Source of the DNA: Rhizobium sp. RCAM05350
Lineage (GTDB): Bacteria; Pseudomonadota; Alphaproteobacteria; Rhizobiales; Rhizobiaceae
Assembly: GCA_024426085.1 (NCBI GenBank)
Contig: CP087974.1
Coordinates: forward strand, 1,240,001-1,304,000
Length of the DNA stretch: 64,000 nucleotides
Reading direction: 5' to 3'
The position numbers and the translations under genes were made by a program. The notes under the pieces were generated by a model. It ran no database searches, was not told the DNA's origin, and saw only the letters and a list, made by a program, of their open reading frames with translations. Shown in pieces: positions 30,938 through 41,214 of this stretch; positions within the stretch are counted from its first letter, which is position 1; each line of letters opens with the position of its first letter.

Positions 30938-31519
30938 TGCCTGTCCTTTGGATCTCAAGAGCGCAGCTTCGATCGGGATGCCGTGAGACGCTCCCGTTGC
31001 TGCGCTGATTAACAACACCGGAACCCGTCCAGCCGTCGGCTTGACGGTATGCGCAACTCCGATTTCAGGAATTAACCTGCCCGATACAATCAAAACCACA
31101 TAAATTCAAGTTTTTCCTGCATTGCGGAAAAAGATATCCGGGTAATCGCAACGCCGCGGCAGCACAAAACAAAAATCAACGTCCGTCATCGCTACAAATC
31201 GATTGGCTTTGACATCCGCATAAATGATGATTGAATACTGTCAAATCCTGAGGCTTTGGGGGGAGAAACCGTGCGCACCGAGAGGCAGCGCCTCAGGCTT
31301 ACGAAAAAAAACTAAACAAAGCGAGATATTTCTCATTCTTAGCAAAAAACTGCGAGAAATAGCTATTCCAAGCGGAATTTTCTTAGACTAAAGCGGATGC
31401 TGGCTTAGAAAGCTGGAATATGATGAAATCTTAATGTATTCAAATTGTTCTGCCGTCGGGGACGTTTTTACTGCCAAGGTTGAAAATAAAAAACATTGAG
31501 ACAACAAAAAGGAAATACG
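30938..31519. other. Intergenic region with structured elements
   Basis: A 580-base AT-richer gap between divergent rpoZ and the NYN gene, without a supported protein gene. It holds TTTGACA at 31208-31214 inverted as TGTCAAA at 31239-31245, then a stem of CCTGAGGC (31247-31254) and GCCTCAGG (31290-31297) enclosing the palindrome GTGCGCAC (31271-31278). After it come A-rich tracts up to the NYN gene. A structured leader or small RNA is possible; no known RNA family was recognised. Confidence 0.45.
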
Positions 31520-32100
31520 ATGTTCGACCCACGCGAAAAAAATCGCGCTCTTCATCGATGGGGCCAACCTCTACGCCGCGTCGAAAAGCCTTGGTTTCGA
31601 CATTGATTATCGCAAGCTTCTCAAGGCCTTCCAGAAGCGCGGCTACCTGCTCCGGGCCTATTATTACACGGCGCTGATTGAGGACCAGGAATATTCATCG
31701 ATCCGCCCTCTGATCGATTGGCTAGACTATAACGGTTACAAGGTTGTGACAAAGCCGGCCAAGGAATTTACCGATCCGCTCGGGCGCCGGAAGATCAAGG
31801 GCAATATGGACATAGAACTGGCCATCGATGCGATGGAACAGTCCCGAAACGGTGGATCACCTGGTGATCTTTTCCGGCGATGGCGATTTTACCACGCTGG
31901 TGGAGGCGCTGCAGCGCAAGGGACGTAAGGTCTCTGTCGTCTCGACCATGTCGACCCAGCCACCGATGATTGCCGACGACCTGCGCCGGCAGGCCGACCA
32001 CTTCATCGAGCTGGTCAGCTTGAAGGCCGAGGTCGGCCGCGACCCCTCGGAACGCCCGGTCCGGGTGACCGAGCCGGTCAACGACGAATTTCACGACTGA
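31520..32100 (+). CDS. NYN-domain (LabA/DUF88-like) protein (two frameshifts)
   Basis: ATG 31520 with AAGGAAA upstream. The first frame change is at a run of seven A (31538-31544) that should be six: corrected MFDPREKIALFIDGANLYAA. The second is an extra C near 31845: corrected MEQSETVDHLVIFSGDGDF. NYN domains are PIN-like RNase folds; the acidic residues are in FIDGANLY, KGNMDIELAIDAM and FSGDGDFTTL. About 192 residues. Probably an RNA-processing or RNA-binding protein; convergent with smpB. Confidence 0.88.
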
Positions 32101-32104
32101 AACG

Positions 32105-32136
32105 AAAAGGACCGGCTGATTCAGCCGGTCCTTTTT
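32105..32136. terminator. Bidirectional terminator between NYN gene and smpB
   Basis: AAAAGGACCGGCTGA (32105-32119) pairs with TCAGCCGGTCCTTTT (32121-32135). The T run on the plus strand and A run on the left arm let it stop transcription from both convergent genes. Confidence 0.85.
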
Positions 32137-32159
32137 CAATCCGATTATCGTTCAGCGAT

Positions 32160-32636
32160 TTAACGGTCCTTCAGCAACCGGCTCTTCTGCCGGTTCCAGT
32201 CGCGTTCCTTTTCGCTTTCACGCTTGTCGTGCAGCTTCTTGCCCTTGCCCAGCGCCAGTTCAAGTTTTGCCCTGCCCTGATCGTTGAAATAGATTTTGAG
32301 CGGGATGAGCGTCATGCCGTCGCGGTTGATCGCGCTTTGCAGCCGGTGAGCCTCACGTTTCGACAGCAGGAGCTTGCGGCGGCGGCGCGGCTCGTGGTTG
32401 AAGCGGTTGGCTTGCAGATATTCCGGCAGGTAGGAATTGATCAGCCACATCTCGCCGCCCTCGTCGGTGGCATAGGATTCGGCGATATTGGCCTTGCCTT
32501 CACGCAGCGACTTGACCTCGGTGCCGGTCAGAACCAGACCGGCCTCGTAGGTATCCATGATCTCGTAATTGTAGCGGGCCTTCCGGTTCTCCGCGACAAT
32601 CTTCTTGACCACACGCTGGCTGCCTTTGGGTGCCAT
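32160..32636 (-). CDS. smpB: SsrA-binding protein SmpB
   Basis: Intact, 158 residues from ATG 32636. It has the SmpB core: [40 protein letters not shown], and the basic C-terminal tail ([20 protein letters not shown]). It binds tmRNA and brings it to stalled ribosomes. The start overlaps the dapA stop by one base, showing coupling with dapA. Confidence 0.97.
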   Translation of the reverse strand: MAPKGSQRVVKKIVAENRKARYNYEIMDTYEAGLVLTGTEVKSLREGKANIAESYATDEGGEMWLINSYLPEYLQANRFNHEPRRRRKLLLSKREAHRLQSAINRDGMTLIPLKIYFNDQGRAKLELALGKGKKLHDKRESEKERDWNRQKSRLLKDR

Positions 32637-33521
32637 CAGTTCATCAGCCCCGCATGACGCAGCGCAGCGTCAATGGCGGCCTCGGTTGCTGGTTCCAATG
32701 TCGACAGCAGCGGCGAACGTTACGGCGCGGTTCATCTGGCGCAGGCGGTTGAGCGCGTATTTGGCACCACAGAGGCCCGGCTCCATGAAGATCGCCTTGT
32801 GCAGCGGCATCAGCTTGTCCTGATAATCGAGCGCCTTGGCATAATCGCCGGCAAGCGTCGCTTCCTGGAATTCGGCGCAGAGGCGCGGCGCCACATTGGC
32901 CGTGACCGAGATGCAGCCAACGCCACCATGGGCGTTGAAGCCGAGCGCCGTCGCGTCCTCGCCAGAAAGCTGGACGAAGCCCGCGCCGCAGGCCATGCGC
33001 TGCTCGGAAACGCGCTCGATCTTGCCGGTCGCATCCTTGACGCCGATGATCGACGGATAGGCCTTGTGCAGGGCGGCCATCGTCTCGACGCTCATATCCA
33101 CGACCGAGCGACCGGGAATGTTATAGATGACGATCGGCAGTTTCACACTCTGCGCAATTGCTGCGTAGTGCGCAAACAGGCCCTTCTGGGTCGGCTTGTT
33201 GTAATAGGGCGTGACAACCAGAACCGCATCGGCACCCGCCTTTTCAGCGTGCTGGGCCAGTTCGATTGCTTCGGTCGTGTTGTTGGAGCCAGCCCCTGCG
33301 ATCACCGGTACACGCTTTGCCGCGGTCTCGATACACAGTTCGACGACGCGTTTGTGCTCGGCATGCGACAGGGTGGGCGATTCACCGGTGGTGCCGACCG
33401 GCACCAGACCGTGGCTGCCTTCGCTGATCTGCCATTCGACATGCGCGGCAAAACTATCCGTATCCACGGCGCCGGAAGCGGTGAACGGGGTGACGAGTGC
33501 AGGAATGGATCCCTTGAACAT
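32636..33521 (-). CDS. dapA: 4-hydroxy-tetrahydrodipicolinate synthase (one frameshift near the end)
   Basis: ATG 33521 ([20 protein letters not shown]). Active-site segments are all present: GTTGESPTL (Thr44-Thr45), Tyr in [11 protein letters not shown], and the Schiff-base Lys in [13 protein letters not shown]. An extra base near 32727 shifts the last 15%; corrected it ends [20 protein letters not shown]...LMN with a stop at 32636-32638, about 294 residues, the normal length. It condenses pyruvate and aspartate semialdehyde in lysine/diaminopimelate synthesis. Cytosolic and normally essential. Confidence 0.95.
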
Positions 33522-33833
33522 GCACGACTCCTGACGGCCCGGGAGCTTGAAACCAACCCACGCTTTAGCCGCATTTCATGGTTAGAAAACTGGCGCACCA
33601 TAATCATGTGAGGTGCCTGCGGCAAGCACTCTATCGCGCCATTCGTTGCCGGTTCCCGTCTATTGCGCCGGTATCAACGGCAGTTCTATGCATTTCAGGG
33701 CAAAGCCGGCCGCCGGCAACGACGCGCCGATATTTATGGGATTGAATGGAAACGGGTAACCTTTCGGTAACAATTGCATCGCCAAATGAGAGACAGTCGC
33801 TGGGGAAGCGTGGGGTTCTGGATGCGAGGGCAT

Positions 33834-35907
33834 ATGTTTCGCCACATGATTGCGATGCTGGGCGCATCGGCGATCCTTTCTCGACATTTGCCGTTTCCGC
33901 ACAAGAGCCAAAAGTTCCGCTGCCGAAGTCAAAGCCGCAGATATTGGTGAAATCCGGACGAGTTCCCTCCCCTGAAGTCACCGGTTCTATCATCTCCGCC
34001 ACGGCGAGCATGCCGGTCACTGCAAGCGTGCCGGTCATGTCCGCCCTGAAGTCCGGACTGGATGCGTTGTCCAACAAGGACGCCGCCAAGGCAATCCTGG
34101 CACGCAACACCATGGCCGAAGGGACACTCGACCGCCATATTCTCACCTGGGCCATCGCCGTTTCCGGGCAGAAGGGCGTGCCGTCCTATGACATTGCCGC
34201 CGCACAGCAGGAATTGAAGGGCTGGCCGGGGCTTGGCGCGTTGCGCGCCAACTCAGAGCGCGCTATATCATGAGAACCCGGCCGCCGCCGACGTGCTCTC
34301 TGCCTTCGGAACGACACGGCCGGAAACGCCTGATGGTACCATCATTCTTGCTCGCGCTTTTCAGGCCAATGGCGACAAGAGTTCGGCTACCAACCTGCTG
34401 CGTGGCCTCTGGTTGAAGGACCGCTCGACACGTCGACAGAGGCCAGGATCTTGGAGGAGTTTCCAGGCCTTCTGACGACGAACGATCACAAGCGGCGGAT
34501 GGAAATGCTGCTCTATCGTGGCCGCCTCGATCAGGCTGCCCGCTTCAGCGATCTCGGCAAGGCACAGTCGCTTTATCGCGCCTGGATGGCCGTTGCCAAG
34601 AAAGCCAGCAATGCGGCAGCCCTCATCGCCGCCGTCGATCCCTCCTGGTCGAAGGAGCCGGCCTATCTGTTCATCCGCATCGAATATCTGCGCAAGCAGG
34701 AAAAATACGAGGAAGCAGCCAAGCTGCTGATAAACCTCTCGAAAGACAAGGATGCACTGGTCAACCCCGGAGAGTGGTGGGTCGAGCAGCGGATCATCAG
34801 CCGGGGACTGCTGGACAAGGGAAATTTCAAGACGGCCTATGCGATCGCCGCCAACAATGTGGCCAGCGATCCAGCCGATATCGTCGATGCGGAATTCCAT
34901 GCCGGCTGGTATGCCTTGCGCGGGCTTGAAGATCCGAGCGATCGCCGCTCAACACTTTCAGCGGATTCTGAAAGCTTCCAACAGGCCGATCTCGGTGTCT
35001 CGGGCCTGGTACTGGATGGGTCGCGCCGCCGAGGCTGGCGCTCCTGGAAAGGCCAGTGAATATTTTACCAAGGCTGCAACCTTTCCCGGGACATTCTATG
35101 GACAGCTTGCGGCCGCCCGGCTTGGCCGCACCGGAGTGAATGTCGCCTATCCCTCGCCGACGGCCGACGACCGCGCGCGGTTTGAAGGTCGCGAGGCGGT
35201 TCGTGCCATTGCCCGACTGGAAGAGGCTGGACATGGATGGCGCGCCGAAAGCCTGTACCGTTCGCTGGCCGAGGCGCTGACAAGTCCCGGGGAACTTGCC
35301 ATGCTTTCCGCGCGCCGAAAAGACCAGAGGACACCAGTTGTCGCTGCAGATCGGCAAGATTGCCTTCGGCCGTGGCATTGATGTCGCCGCCCTCGCCTTC
35401 CCGATCGGCGTCATTCCGGCGAACGCCAATATCAGCGGCGCCGGCAAGGCATTGGCCTATGCGATTGCCCGCCAGGAAAGCGCCTTCAACCCGGCCGCAA
35501 TCTCGCCGGCCAATGCGCGCGGCCTGTTGCAGATCCTTCCAGGCACAGCCAAGGGCGTGGCCGGGCGGCATGGCCTTGCCTATTCCCAGGAACGGCTGAC
35601 GACGGATACCGCCTACAATGCCACGCTCGGCGCACATTACCTTGGCGAACAGATCGATGATTTCGGCGGGTCCTACATCCTCACCTTCATCGCCTACAAT
35701 GCCGGCCCTCGCCGCGTGCCGGACTGGATCAACCGCTACGGAGATTCGCGCGGCAAGTCGATCGACGATGTCGTCGACTGGATCGAGCGCATTCCCTTTG
35801 CCGAAACCCGCAACTATGTGCAGCGGGTGATGGAGAACTACCAGGTCTACAAGTCCCGGCTCGGGCAGACGGCCGACATCGTCCAGGATCTTCGTGTGGG
35901 CCGTTGA
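33834..35907 (+). CDS. slt: Soluble lytic murein transglycosylase (about five frameshifts)
   Basis: ATG 33834 with CGAGGG upstream; MFRHMIAMLGASAILS is a signal-peptide-like start. Frame changes are needed near 33880, 34260, 34430, 34945 and 35310. The middle is an alpha-superhelical, TPR-like region (LGKAQSLYRAWMAVAKKASN, IEYLRKQEKYEEAAKLLINL). The C-terminal Slt domain has the catalytic Glu in YAIARQESAFNPAAIS, then ANARGLLQILPGTAK and LTFIAYNAGPRRVPDW. About 690 residues. It cleaves peptidoglycan glycan strands to 1,6-anhydro-muropeptides in the periplasm. Five shifts in 2 kb is more than any neighbour, so true decay cannot be excluded. Confidence 0.85.
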
Positions 35908-35908
35908 C

Positions 35909-35926
35909 GCCTGCGCTTTCGCAGGC
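35909..35926 (+). terminator. Hairpin after slt
   Basis: GCCTGCG (35909-35915), a 4-base loop and CGCAGGC (35920-35926) form a perfect 7-bp stem two bases after the stop. No T run follows, so termination is uncertain. Confidence 0.35.
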
Positions 35927-36031
35927 CTGCAGCAGCAAAGTCTCGATTGCCAGACGGCATAAAGCCCACCCCCTCTTTCGGCATCGTCATGATTCGCTAT
36001 GGTTCTCCAGCATCCAGCCAAGGGAGACACC

Positions 36032-36929
36032 GTGACGAACCTCATCAACACCAGCTTTCAGGAACGCCGGTTCCTAGCCAAGGACGGATTGCAGCTTTAT
36101 GCCCGTGACTATGGCCGCGATGACCCGAGAACGGAGGCATCGCTCCCGATCGTCTGCCTGCCCGGCCTCAGCCGCAACAGCCGTGACTTTCATCTTCTGG
36201 CAACAAGGCTCGCCGCCCATCCCGAGAAACCGCGCCGCGTCGTCGCGCTCGACTATCGGGGGCGTGGGCTTTCCGACTGGGACGCCGACAAAAGCCGGTA
36301 TCAGCTGGCGATCGAGGCTGAAGACGTTCTGACGGCCTGTGCCGCTCTCGATATTGCGCGGGCAATCTTCATCGGCACGTCACGCGGTGGCCTGATCCTG
36401 CATCTCCTCGCCGCCATGCACCCGGCGCTGCTTGGCGCCGTGGTGCTCAACGACATCGGGCCGGTGATTGAAATCGATGGCCTGCTGCAGATCCGGCACT
36501 ACCTGGGGACGCAACAGGCGATGCTTTCCTGGGAAGAGGCGACCGAAAACCTGAAAACGGTGCATGGCACGGCTTTCCCTGATACTCGATGACGTCGACT
36601 GGAGAGATATGGCGCAGGCGATCTTCCGGGAAAAGGACGGCATGATCATCGCCGATTTCGATCCGGCCCTGATCGAGCCGCTGAGAAGCCTCGAAGCAAA
36701 CACACCGGTACCGGATCTCTGGGCACTCTACGCCGGTTTTCAGCCAATGCCTTTGATGGCAATCCGGGGTGAAAACTCCACCATTCTCTCGCAGGCGACC
36801 TTTGCGGAAATGGCACAACGGCATCCGGGCATGAAATCCGTGACCGCCATGGGCCAAGGACATGCGCCACTGCTGCATCGCGCTGATCTGCTTGCCGAGA
36901 TCATGGCATTCATCGACAGGATTTCATAG
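36032..36929 (+). CDS. Alpha/beta hydrolase (one frameshift)
   Basis: GTG 36032 is preferred to ATG 35999 because AGGGAG lies at 36021-36026. The product begins MTNLINTSFQERRFLAKDGL. The oxyanion region is IVCLPGLSRNSRDFH, the nucleophile elbow FIGTSRGGLIL, and the C-terminal His is in AMGQGHAPLLHR. An extra A near 36583 breaks the frame; corrected it reads TAFPDLDDVDWRDMAQA. About 298 residues, cytosolic. Substrate not inferable. Convergent with the porin gene. Confidence 0.88.
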
Positions 36930-36979
36930 GAGTGCCGTTTGCACGGCCGGACGGCGCTGAAAAAGCTTCAAAACGGAAA

Positions 36980-37005
36980 AAGCCCGGTCTTTCGACCGGG
37001 CTTTC
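36980..37005 (-). terminator. Rho-independent terminator of the porin gene
   Basis: AAAGCCCGGTC (36980-36990) and GACCGGGCTTT (36995-37005) form an 11-bp stem with a 4-base loop. On the minus strand a T-rich tract follows (36970-36982), placing it just after the porin stop. Confidence 0.85.
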
Positions 37006-37028
37006 CATCACTGACATGAAGCCAGAGA

Positions 37029-38137
37029 TTAGAAGTCGCGCTGCAGGCGGAGGAAACCAGTGGTTTCGTCGCCGCCAACCGAGCTGACAATTACGCCATT
37101 GCGGCGGAAGTCGCCATCGTCGACGTCCTGGTACTGAACAGTAGCAAGAGCCTTGAGGCCGTCCGTGATCTGGTAGCCAGCCGTCAGGCCAACACGCCAA
37201 GCGTCAACACCGTTGTAGAAGCCGTAGTCGCCGAAGTACTGAGCTGCCGGAGTGATGGTCAGCTTGTCGGTTGCCTTGAATTCGTACGATGCTGCAACGG
37301 TCCATTCGGATCGTTGTAGTAAGCGTTCGGGTCAGATGCCCAGACGCCGGCCAGGGCGAAAGTGCCAGCGCCGAGTTCTGCAGACAGGATAGCGCGGATC
37401 GCACCATCTTCACGCTCGGTATCGTAGCCACCGATCAAAGTAGCTGTTACGCCACCGACCGAGCCGGACAACATGGCAGCAACGCCAACGCCGTTATCCT
37501 TCTTTGCGAAGTCGTTCGGCCGATCCATCGGGCCTGGGCCACCAGGAATCAGCTGACCGTCGCCATCGAGGAAGTCGCGACCGCTGCCGCCGGTGATGCC
37601 TTCGAGTTCGTCAACCGAAACGCCAGCCTTGAATGCGCCGCCGTCATAGGTGTACGAGATCGAGTTGAACAGGGAGTTGGTCTGAAGAACATCGGTTTCG
37701 CCAGCGATGCCATCATCCCACCAGCTGTAGTAGTAACCGAACTTAAAGCCAGCAATCGCGAACGATGCCGTATCAAGGAAGGTCGAACCGCTGTTGCCAG
37801 CCTGGTCAGCGTTGGTCTGCAGAACGATAACGCTTTCGAGCGTGCCAAGTTCTGTGTCGTTCTTGGCGTCGAACTGCAGCTGACCGCGGGTGAATGTATC
37901 CCAGTCAGAAGTGCCCGAACGGTCACGACCGAAGTTGGTCTGGAAACGGACGTAGCCGCCGATCTTCAGGCAGGTTTCCGTGCCCGGGATGTAGAAGTAG
38001 CCAGTGCCGAAAGCGTCGCAAACGCGAACGTATTCCATTGGTTCCGGCTCAGCAGCAACGATTGCGTCAGCTGCCTGGGCGCCGGATACTGCTGCGAGAG
38101 CTGCAGCGGAGCCGAGAAGAAGGCTCTTAATGTTCAT
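37029..38137 (-). CDS. ropA: Outer-membrane porin, RopA type (one frameshift)
   Basis: ATG 38137; Sec signal MNIKSLLLGSAAALAAVSGA cleaved after QA. The mature N-terminus has EYVRVCDAFGTGYFYIPGTE and CLKIGGYVRFQ, characteristic of the alphaproteobacterial porin family with two conserved Cys. The rest is amphipathic beta strands with acidic loops. A missing base near 37305 breaks the frame; corrected it continues WTVAASYEFKATDKLTITPA and ends ETTGFLRLQRDF, with a terminal Phe as needed for BAM assembly. About 368 residues. It forms general diffusion pores in the outer membrane. Confidence 0.9.
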
Positions 38138-39271
38138 TTCTGACCTCCAGTCAAAAGTTTCAAACAGGTCTGGGTATTATACTGAAGGACAGTATTCCCT
38201 GCCCCATCCCCAACATTTAAGAAGTCGGACGATCAACCGCCCTTGCTTCCGGAGTTGAAAATACAAGACGGGACCGTGGGCGCAATCACCAACTTGCCAG
38301 TTCGCTCTGTTTGGCGCCCCCTTCCCCCTGCGCTGTTGCTGAAACGACACAAAATCGCCCCAAGCGGCCGGAAGTTATTAACAAGGCATTAAGAAAACCC
38401 TTTATTCATCAGGGTTTAGCGGATCATCTCAACGCACCGTCCGTGTCATAACGGGGCAAAAATGGGGCGAAACGGCGCTGCGCAAGCGGATTCGCTGTGC
38501 CGTGCAGGCCGAGTGCCCAGGTGTGCGAGGACGACAGGGCGCAGTCCGAAACCGGAATCAACAGACCAGATGAAGGAATGAACAGGGAGATTCTGCAGAA
38601 TCATCGTCCCAATATGTCTCCCGATCGATTCGGGCGCACGCACTGACGAAACGTCAAACCGCGCACCCAACCGTCGCGCTTCCGGCTTTTGGCCGCGTGC
38701 CGAACGCCAGCGACATTGCGGCATTTCCGATGTACCCACTGAAATCGAGCGGATGGAACCGGAATGCCGCGCCGGACACAGAACAGCCTGAGCTGTGGTA
38801 AACCGTTGCATTGCAATGTCAGACCGCGCGATCGATTGTCCGCGGATGCATGTCAGCGCCGTAGTAGCCCGATGAACGGCGATACAATCCGAACGAACAT
38901 CTATAAGAGCGCACCGTTGACGCCTTTTCGCCGAGCCTCTGCAAATGCGAAAATGTTTCAGATTTAACTGGGCTGCCATCGTTTGACCGTTTCGGCGGCG
39001 GGTCGCGCCACCTTCCGCTCTGAGCGAAATGGACGGTTGAAGGTCAGCACACCATCCAATGGGTGGGAAAACCTCGCCAATAGGTGAGAAAGTCTCGCGC
39101 GTCTTGGGATGTTGCAAACGCAGCGGCGACATTTTGGTCAAAACCGCAATTGGAAGTCCCCACAGGCTGATATCGCCGAGTGAGCCGCCCGAACTTCTGA
39201 ACGAAGACGAAGGTAGACGTCAATGATGGATAGTTGCCCGCTCCCCCAATCCAAACAGCCGGCACCAACCA
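38138..39271. other. Gene-poor region, no supported gene
   Basis: More than 1.1 kb between porin and acetyltransferase genes. The first 300 bases are AT-richer and should hold the porin promoter and leader. A reverse-strand open frame at 38446-39141 (231 codons) is Arg/Ser-rich, has no recognisable domain and no clear ribosome site, and I do not call it. No transposase remnant was recognised. Confidence 0.5.
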
Positions 39272-40291
39272 TTACTGCGACAGGTTAGCCCTGCTCCACG
39301 GCCATCGCACGCGCCCATAGACATATTCCGCATAGTCGTGTGCGATTGCCCCAAGGCTCTCCTTGAATTCCTCGAGCGAAGCGACGCCACCCGACTCGCC
39401 CATATGATAGTGGGTGCATCCCAACATGCACGCATGCTTGATCATTTCGCTCTGAAGGAGGTCGTTGCATGGCAGTGCGATGCGAGTATCGCTTGCACTG
39501 CGCCAGTAGACGGCCCCGCGCCCCGCTCCGAGAAAAACGGCTGCGGCAGCGTCCTGCCCCTGATAGGAGGCGACGTAGATGCGCAGGTCGTCCCCGAGCT
39601 TTTGCGCCGTTTCGCGGAACTTCCACAGGGGTTCACGGCGGGCTGCTAGCCAATTTGCAAGAACCGCCGGCAACCGCCGCTTGACCGCCCTGTTCTCGGT
39701 CCAGCGCATGTAAAGGTCGTAGTAGCGGCGGACGAACTCCTCCGAATTGCCATGCTCCACCAAGACGCCCTCGTGGATCGCTTTTCTGATCTTGCCTTTC
39801 TTGGGTCGGCTCAGACTATCAGCCCACCACGCCTCGTATCCCTCTCGCAGATCGATTATGTGCGTTCGCCGCTTCACTTTTTCCCACGTTGGTGGAATGG
39901 CAGTCTCCCAGACCAGGGCCGGCAAAGCGTTCGGCCTGATCGCAACCCGCAAATGCGGAAGCCGCATGAGATCCTCGATGATGGAACGGACGAGGGACGT
40001 TGTAAGCGGCATGTCCGAAATCAAACCTGCCGCGCCCAAACCATGGGGCATCGAAGCGACGGATACCTTGCACCCAAGTCTGTTTGCCTCTGCGAGCGGC
40101 AAGAGAGCCTTCCCGTCCGGCGTCTCATATAGCCGACTGGCATCAACATAATGGCCATCCGCCGCTGCGGCCAACATCCAGTCCGCAGACTGGAACGCCG
40201 TTGCCGATGGATCACGATTGAAAATTTCGCACCATTTGTCGCGTGATGCCGGGAAAACGGCCACGCGCTGCCCGTCTACCCGCCACGTCAT
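39272..40291 (-). CDS. FemAB/CelD-like GNAT acetyltransferase
   Basis: Intact, 339 residues. ATG 40291 (MTWRVDGQRVAVFPASRDKW) has GGGAGGGG directly upstream; an in-frame ATG at 40360 has no such site. The C-terminal half fits the acetyltransferase-6 (FemAB-like GNAT) pattern: WWADSLSRPKKGKIRKAIHE, LRIYVASYQGQDAAAAVFLG, PCNDLLQSEMIKHACMLGC and HYHMGESGGVASLEEFKESL. Relatives act in exopolysaccharide or cellulose synthesis or amino-acylation of surface sugars. It stands alone next to tRNA-Ser, so it may be an acquired gene. Confidence 0.8.
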   Translation of the reverse strand: MTWRVDGQRVAVFPASRDKWCEIFNRDPSATAFQSADWMLAAAADGHYVDASRLYETPDGKALLPLAEANRLGCKVSVASMPHGLGAAGLISDMPLTTSLVRSIIEDLMRLPHLRVAIRPNALPALVWETAIPPTWEKVKRRTHIIDLREGYEAWWADSLSRPKKGKIRKAIHEGVLVEHGNSEEFVRRYYDLYMRWTENRAVKRRLPAVLANWLAARREPLWKFRETAQKLGDDLRIYVASYQGQDAAAAVFLGAGRGAVYWRSASDTRIALPCNDLLQSEMIKHACMLGCTHYHMGESGGVASLEEFKESLGAIAHDYAEYVYGRVRWPWSRANLSQ

Positions 40292-40501
40292 ATCCCCTCC
40301 CAAAGCATACGACTGAAAGCCCAGAATATTGATCTTTGTAATTTTTGTAACACATCGCAAACGACTTGAATATTGAAAGCGGGTGTTCTTGAGGGGAGGA
40401 CATCTTCAGGACCATCAGTCCCGTACTTTGAGTACCAAAGCGACGGTTACAAATCCTCTAAGCTCGATACAGAGAGCGTTTCCAATGGCTTTTTGGAATT
40501 A

Positions 40502-40592
40502 TGGCGGAGAAGATGGGATCTCGAACCCACGATACCCTTCCGGGTATACTCCCTTAGCAGGGGAGCGCCTTCGACCACTCGGCCACCTCTCC
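40502..40592 (-). tRNA. tRNA-Ser (anticodon GCT)
   Basis: Read on the minus strand from 40592: acceptor stem GGAGAGG pairs with CTTCTCC near the 3' end, D-arm GGCCGAGTGGTCGAAGGC, anticodon loop CTGCTAA within CTCCCCTGCTAAGGGAG, a long serine-type variable arm (TATACCCGGAAGGGTATC), T-arm GGGTTCGAGATCCC, discriminator G and an encoded CCA ending at 40502. It reads AGC/AGT codons. A small perfect hairpin (40600-40615) lies just before its 5' end. Confidence 0.97.
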
Positions 40593-40950
40593 GTTAGCGC
40601 CTGACTAGAGTCAGGAGCCTTTCATTGCAAGGGGTTTTTGCGGTTTCCCGCGACAAAGTTGATTTTCCACGCCCCTCGTCGTGGCGTACCCGGCAGCAAT
40701 CAGGCTTACCTTATAGTGCTTTGGACATGCCTGGACGCCATAGCGCTCCTTTTTTATGCCAGGTTTTATGCCCAAGGCCACCTGAGCACCGGGAGAAAAA
40801 GCCGACCCCGACCTGCTCTTTCTGAATGCGAACCAAGCAATAGCATCGGTTGTCGATTGCCCGTCAACGCGGAGTTGGGCTAGTGCTTGTCCTTAATAAT
40901 GTCATTCCGCCTTGCGGAGGCGCGGACAACAACAGGTTTGGAAACACACA
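40593..40950. other. Intergenic region between tRNA-Ser and small ORF
   Basis: About 360 bases with no supported gene. It contains CCTGACT/AGTCAGG (40600-40615) with a 2-base loop, next to the tRNA 5' end, and must hold the tRNA promoter on the minus strand. Nothing else stands out. Confidence 0.5.
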
Positions 40951-41130
40951 ATGAGCAACGACAGCAAACCGGCAGCACAGGTGACGATCGAAAAACTTCG
41001 CAATGGACGGTGGGCGTTCGTTCTCAAGCGTGGATCCGTCGTTTATCCCGCCCATGGCCAATTCGCCAGCCAGATCGAGGCCGTTGCTGCTGGGCAATTG
41101 GCGCTCAAGTCGCTTGAAAACAAGCGATAG
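40951..41130 (+). CDS. Small conserved-looking hypothetical protein
   Basis: ATG 40951 gives 59 residues (MSNDSKPAAQVTIEKLRNGR ... LKSLENKR). It has no signal peptide or membrane segment and reads as a small beta/alpha fold with a basic face. The codon pattern looks coding and a strong terminator follows 25 bases after the stop. The ribosome site is weak. I do not recognise the family. Confidence 0.6.
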   Translation: MSNDSKPAAQVTIEKLRNGRWAFVLKRGSVVYPAHGQFASQIEAVAAGQLALKSLENKR

Positions 41131-41154
41131 ACGAGATCGCCATCTTTGCATTGA

Positions 41155-41188
41155 AAAGGCCGGGCCAGTTTTCACTGGTCCGGCCTTT
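41155..41188. terminator. Terminator between small ORF and caspase-like gene
   Basis: AAAGGCCGGGCCAGT (41155-41169) pairs with ACTGGTCCGGCCTTT (41174-41188) with one G-T pair and a 4-base loop. It lies between two convergent genes and can serve both. Confidence 0.8.
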
Positions 41189-41214
41189 GATGTTTTTCGT
41201 CAGACTATAAGAAA

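Noticed and set aside
38446..39141. Minus-strand open frame of 231 codons
   Set aside because: Arg/Ser-rich product without domain, ribosome site or coding-like codon pattern; kept only as part of the gene-poor region.
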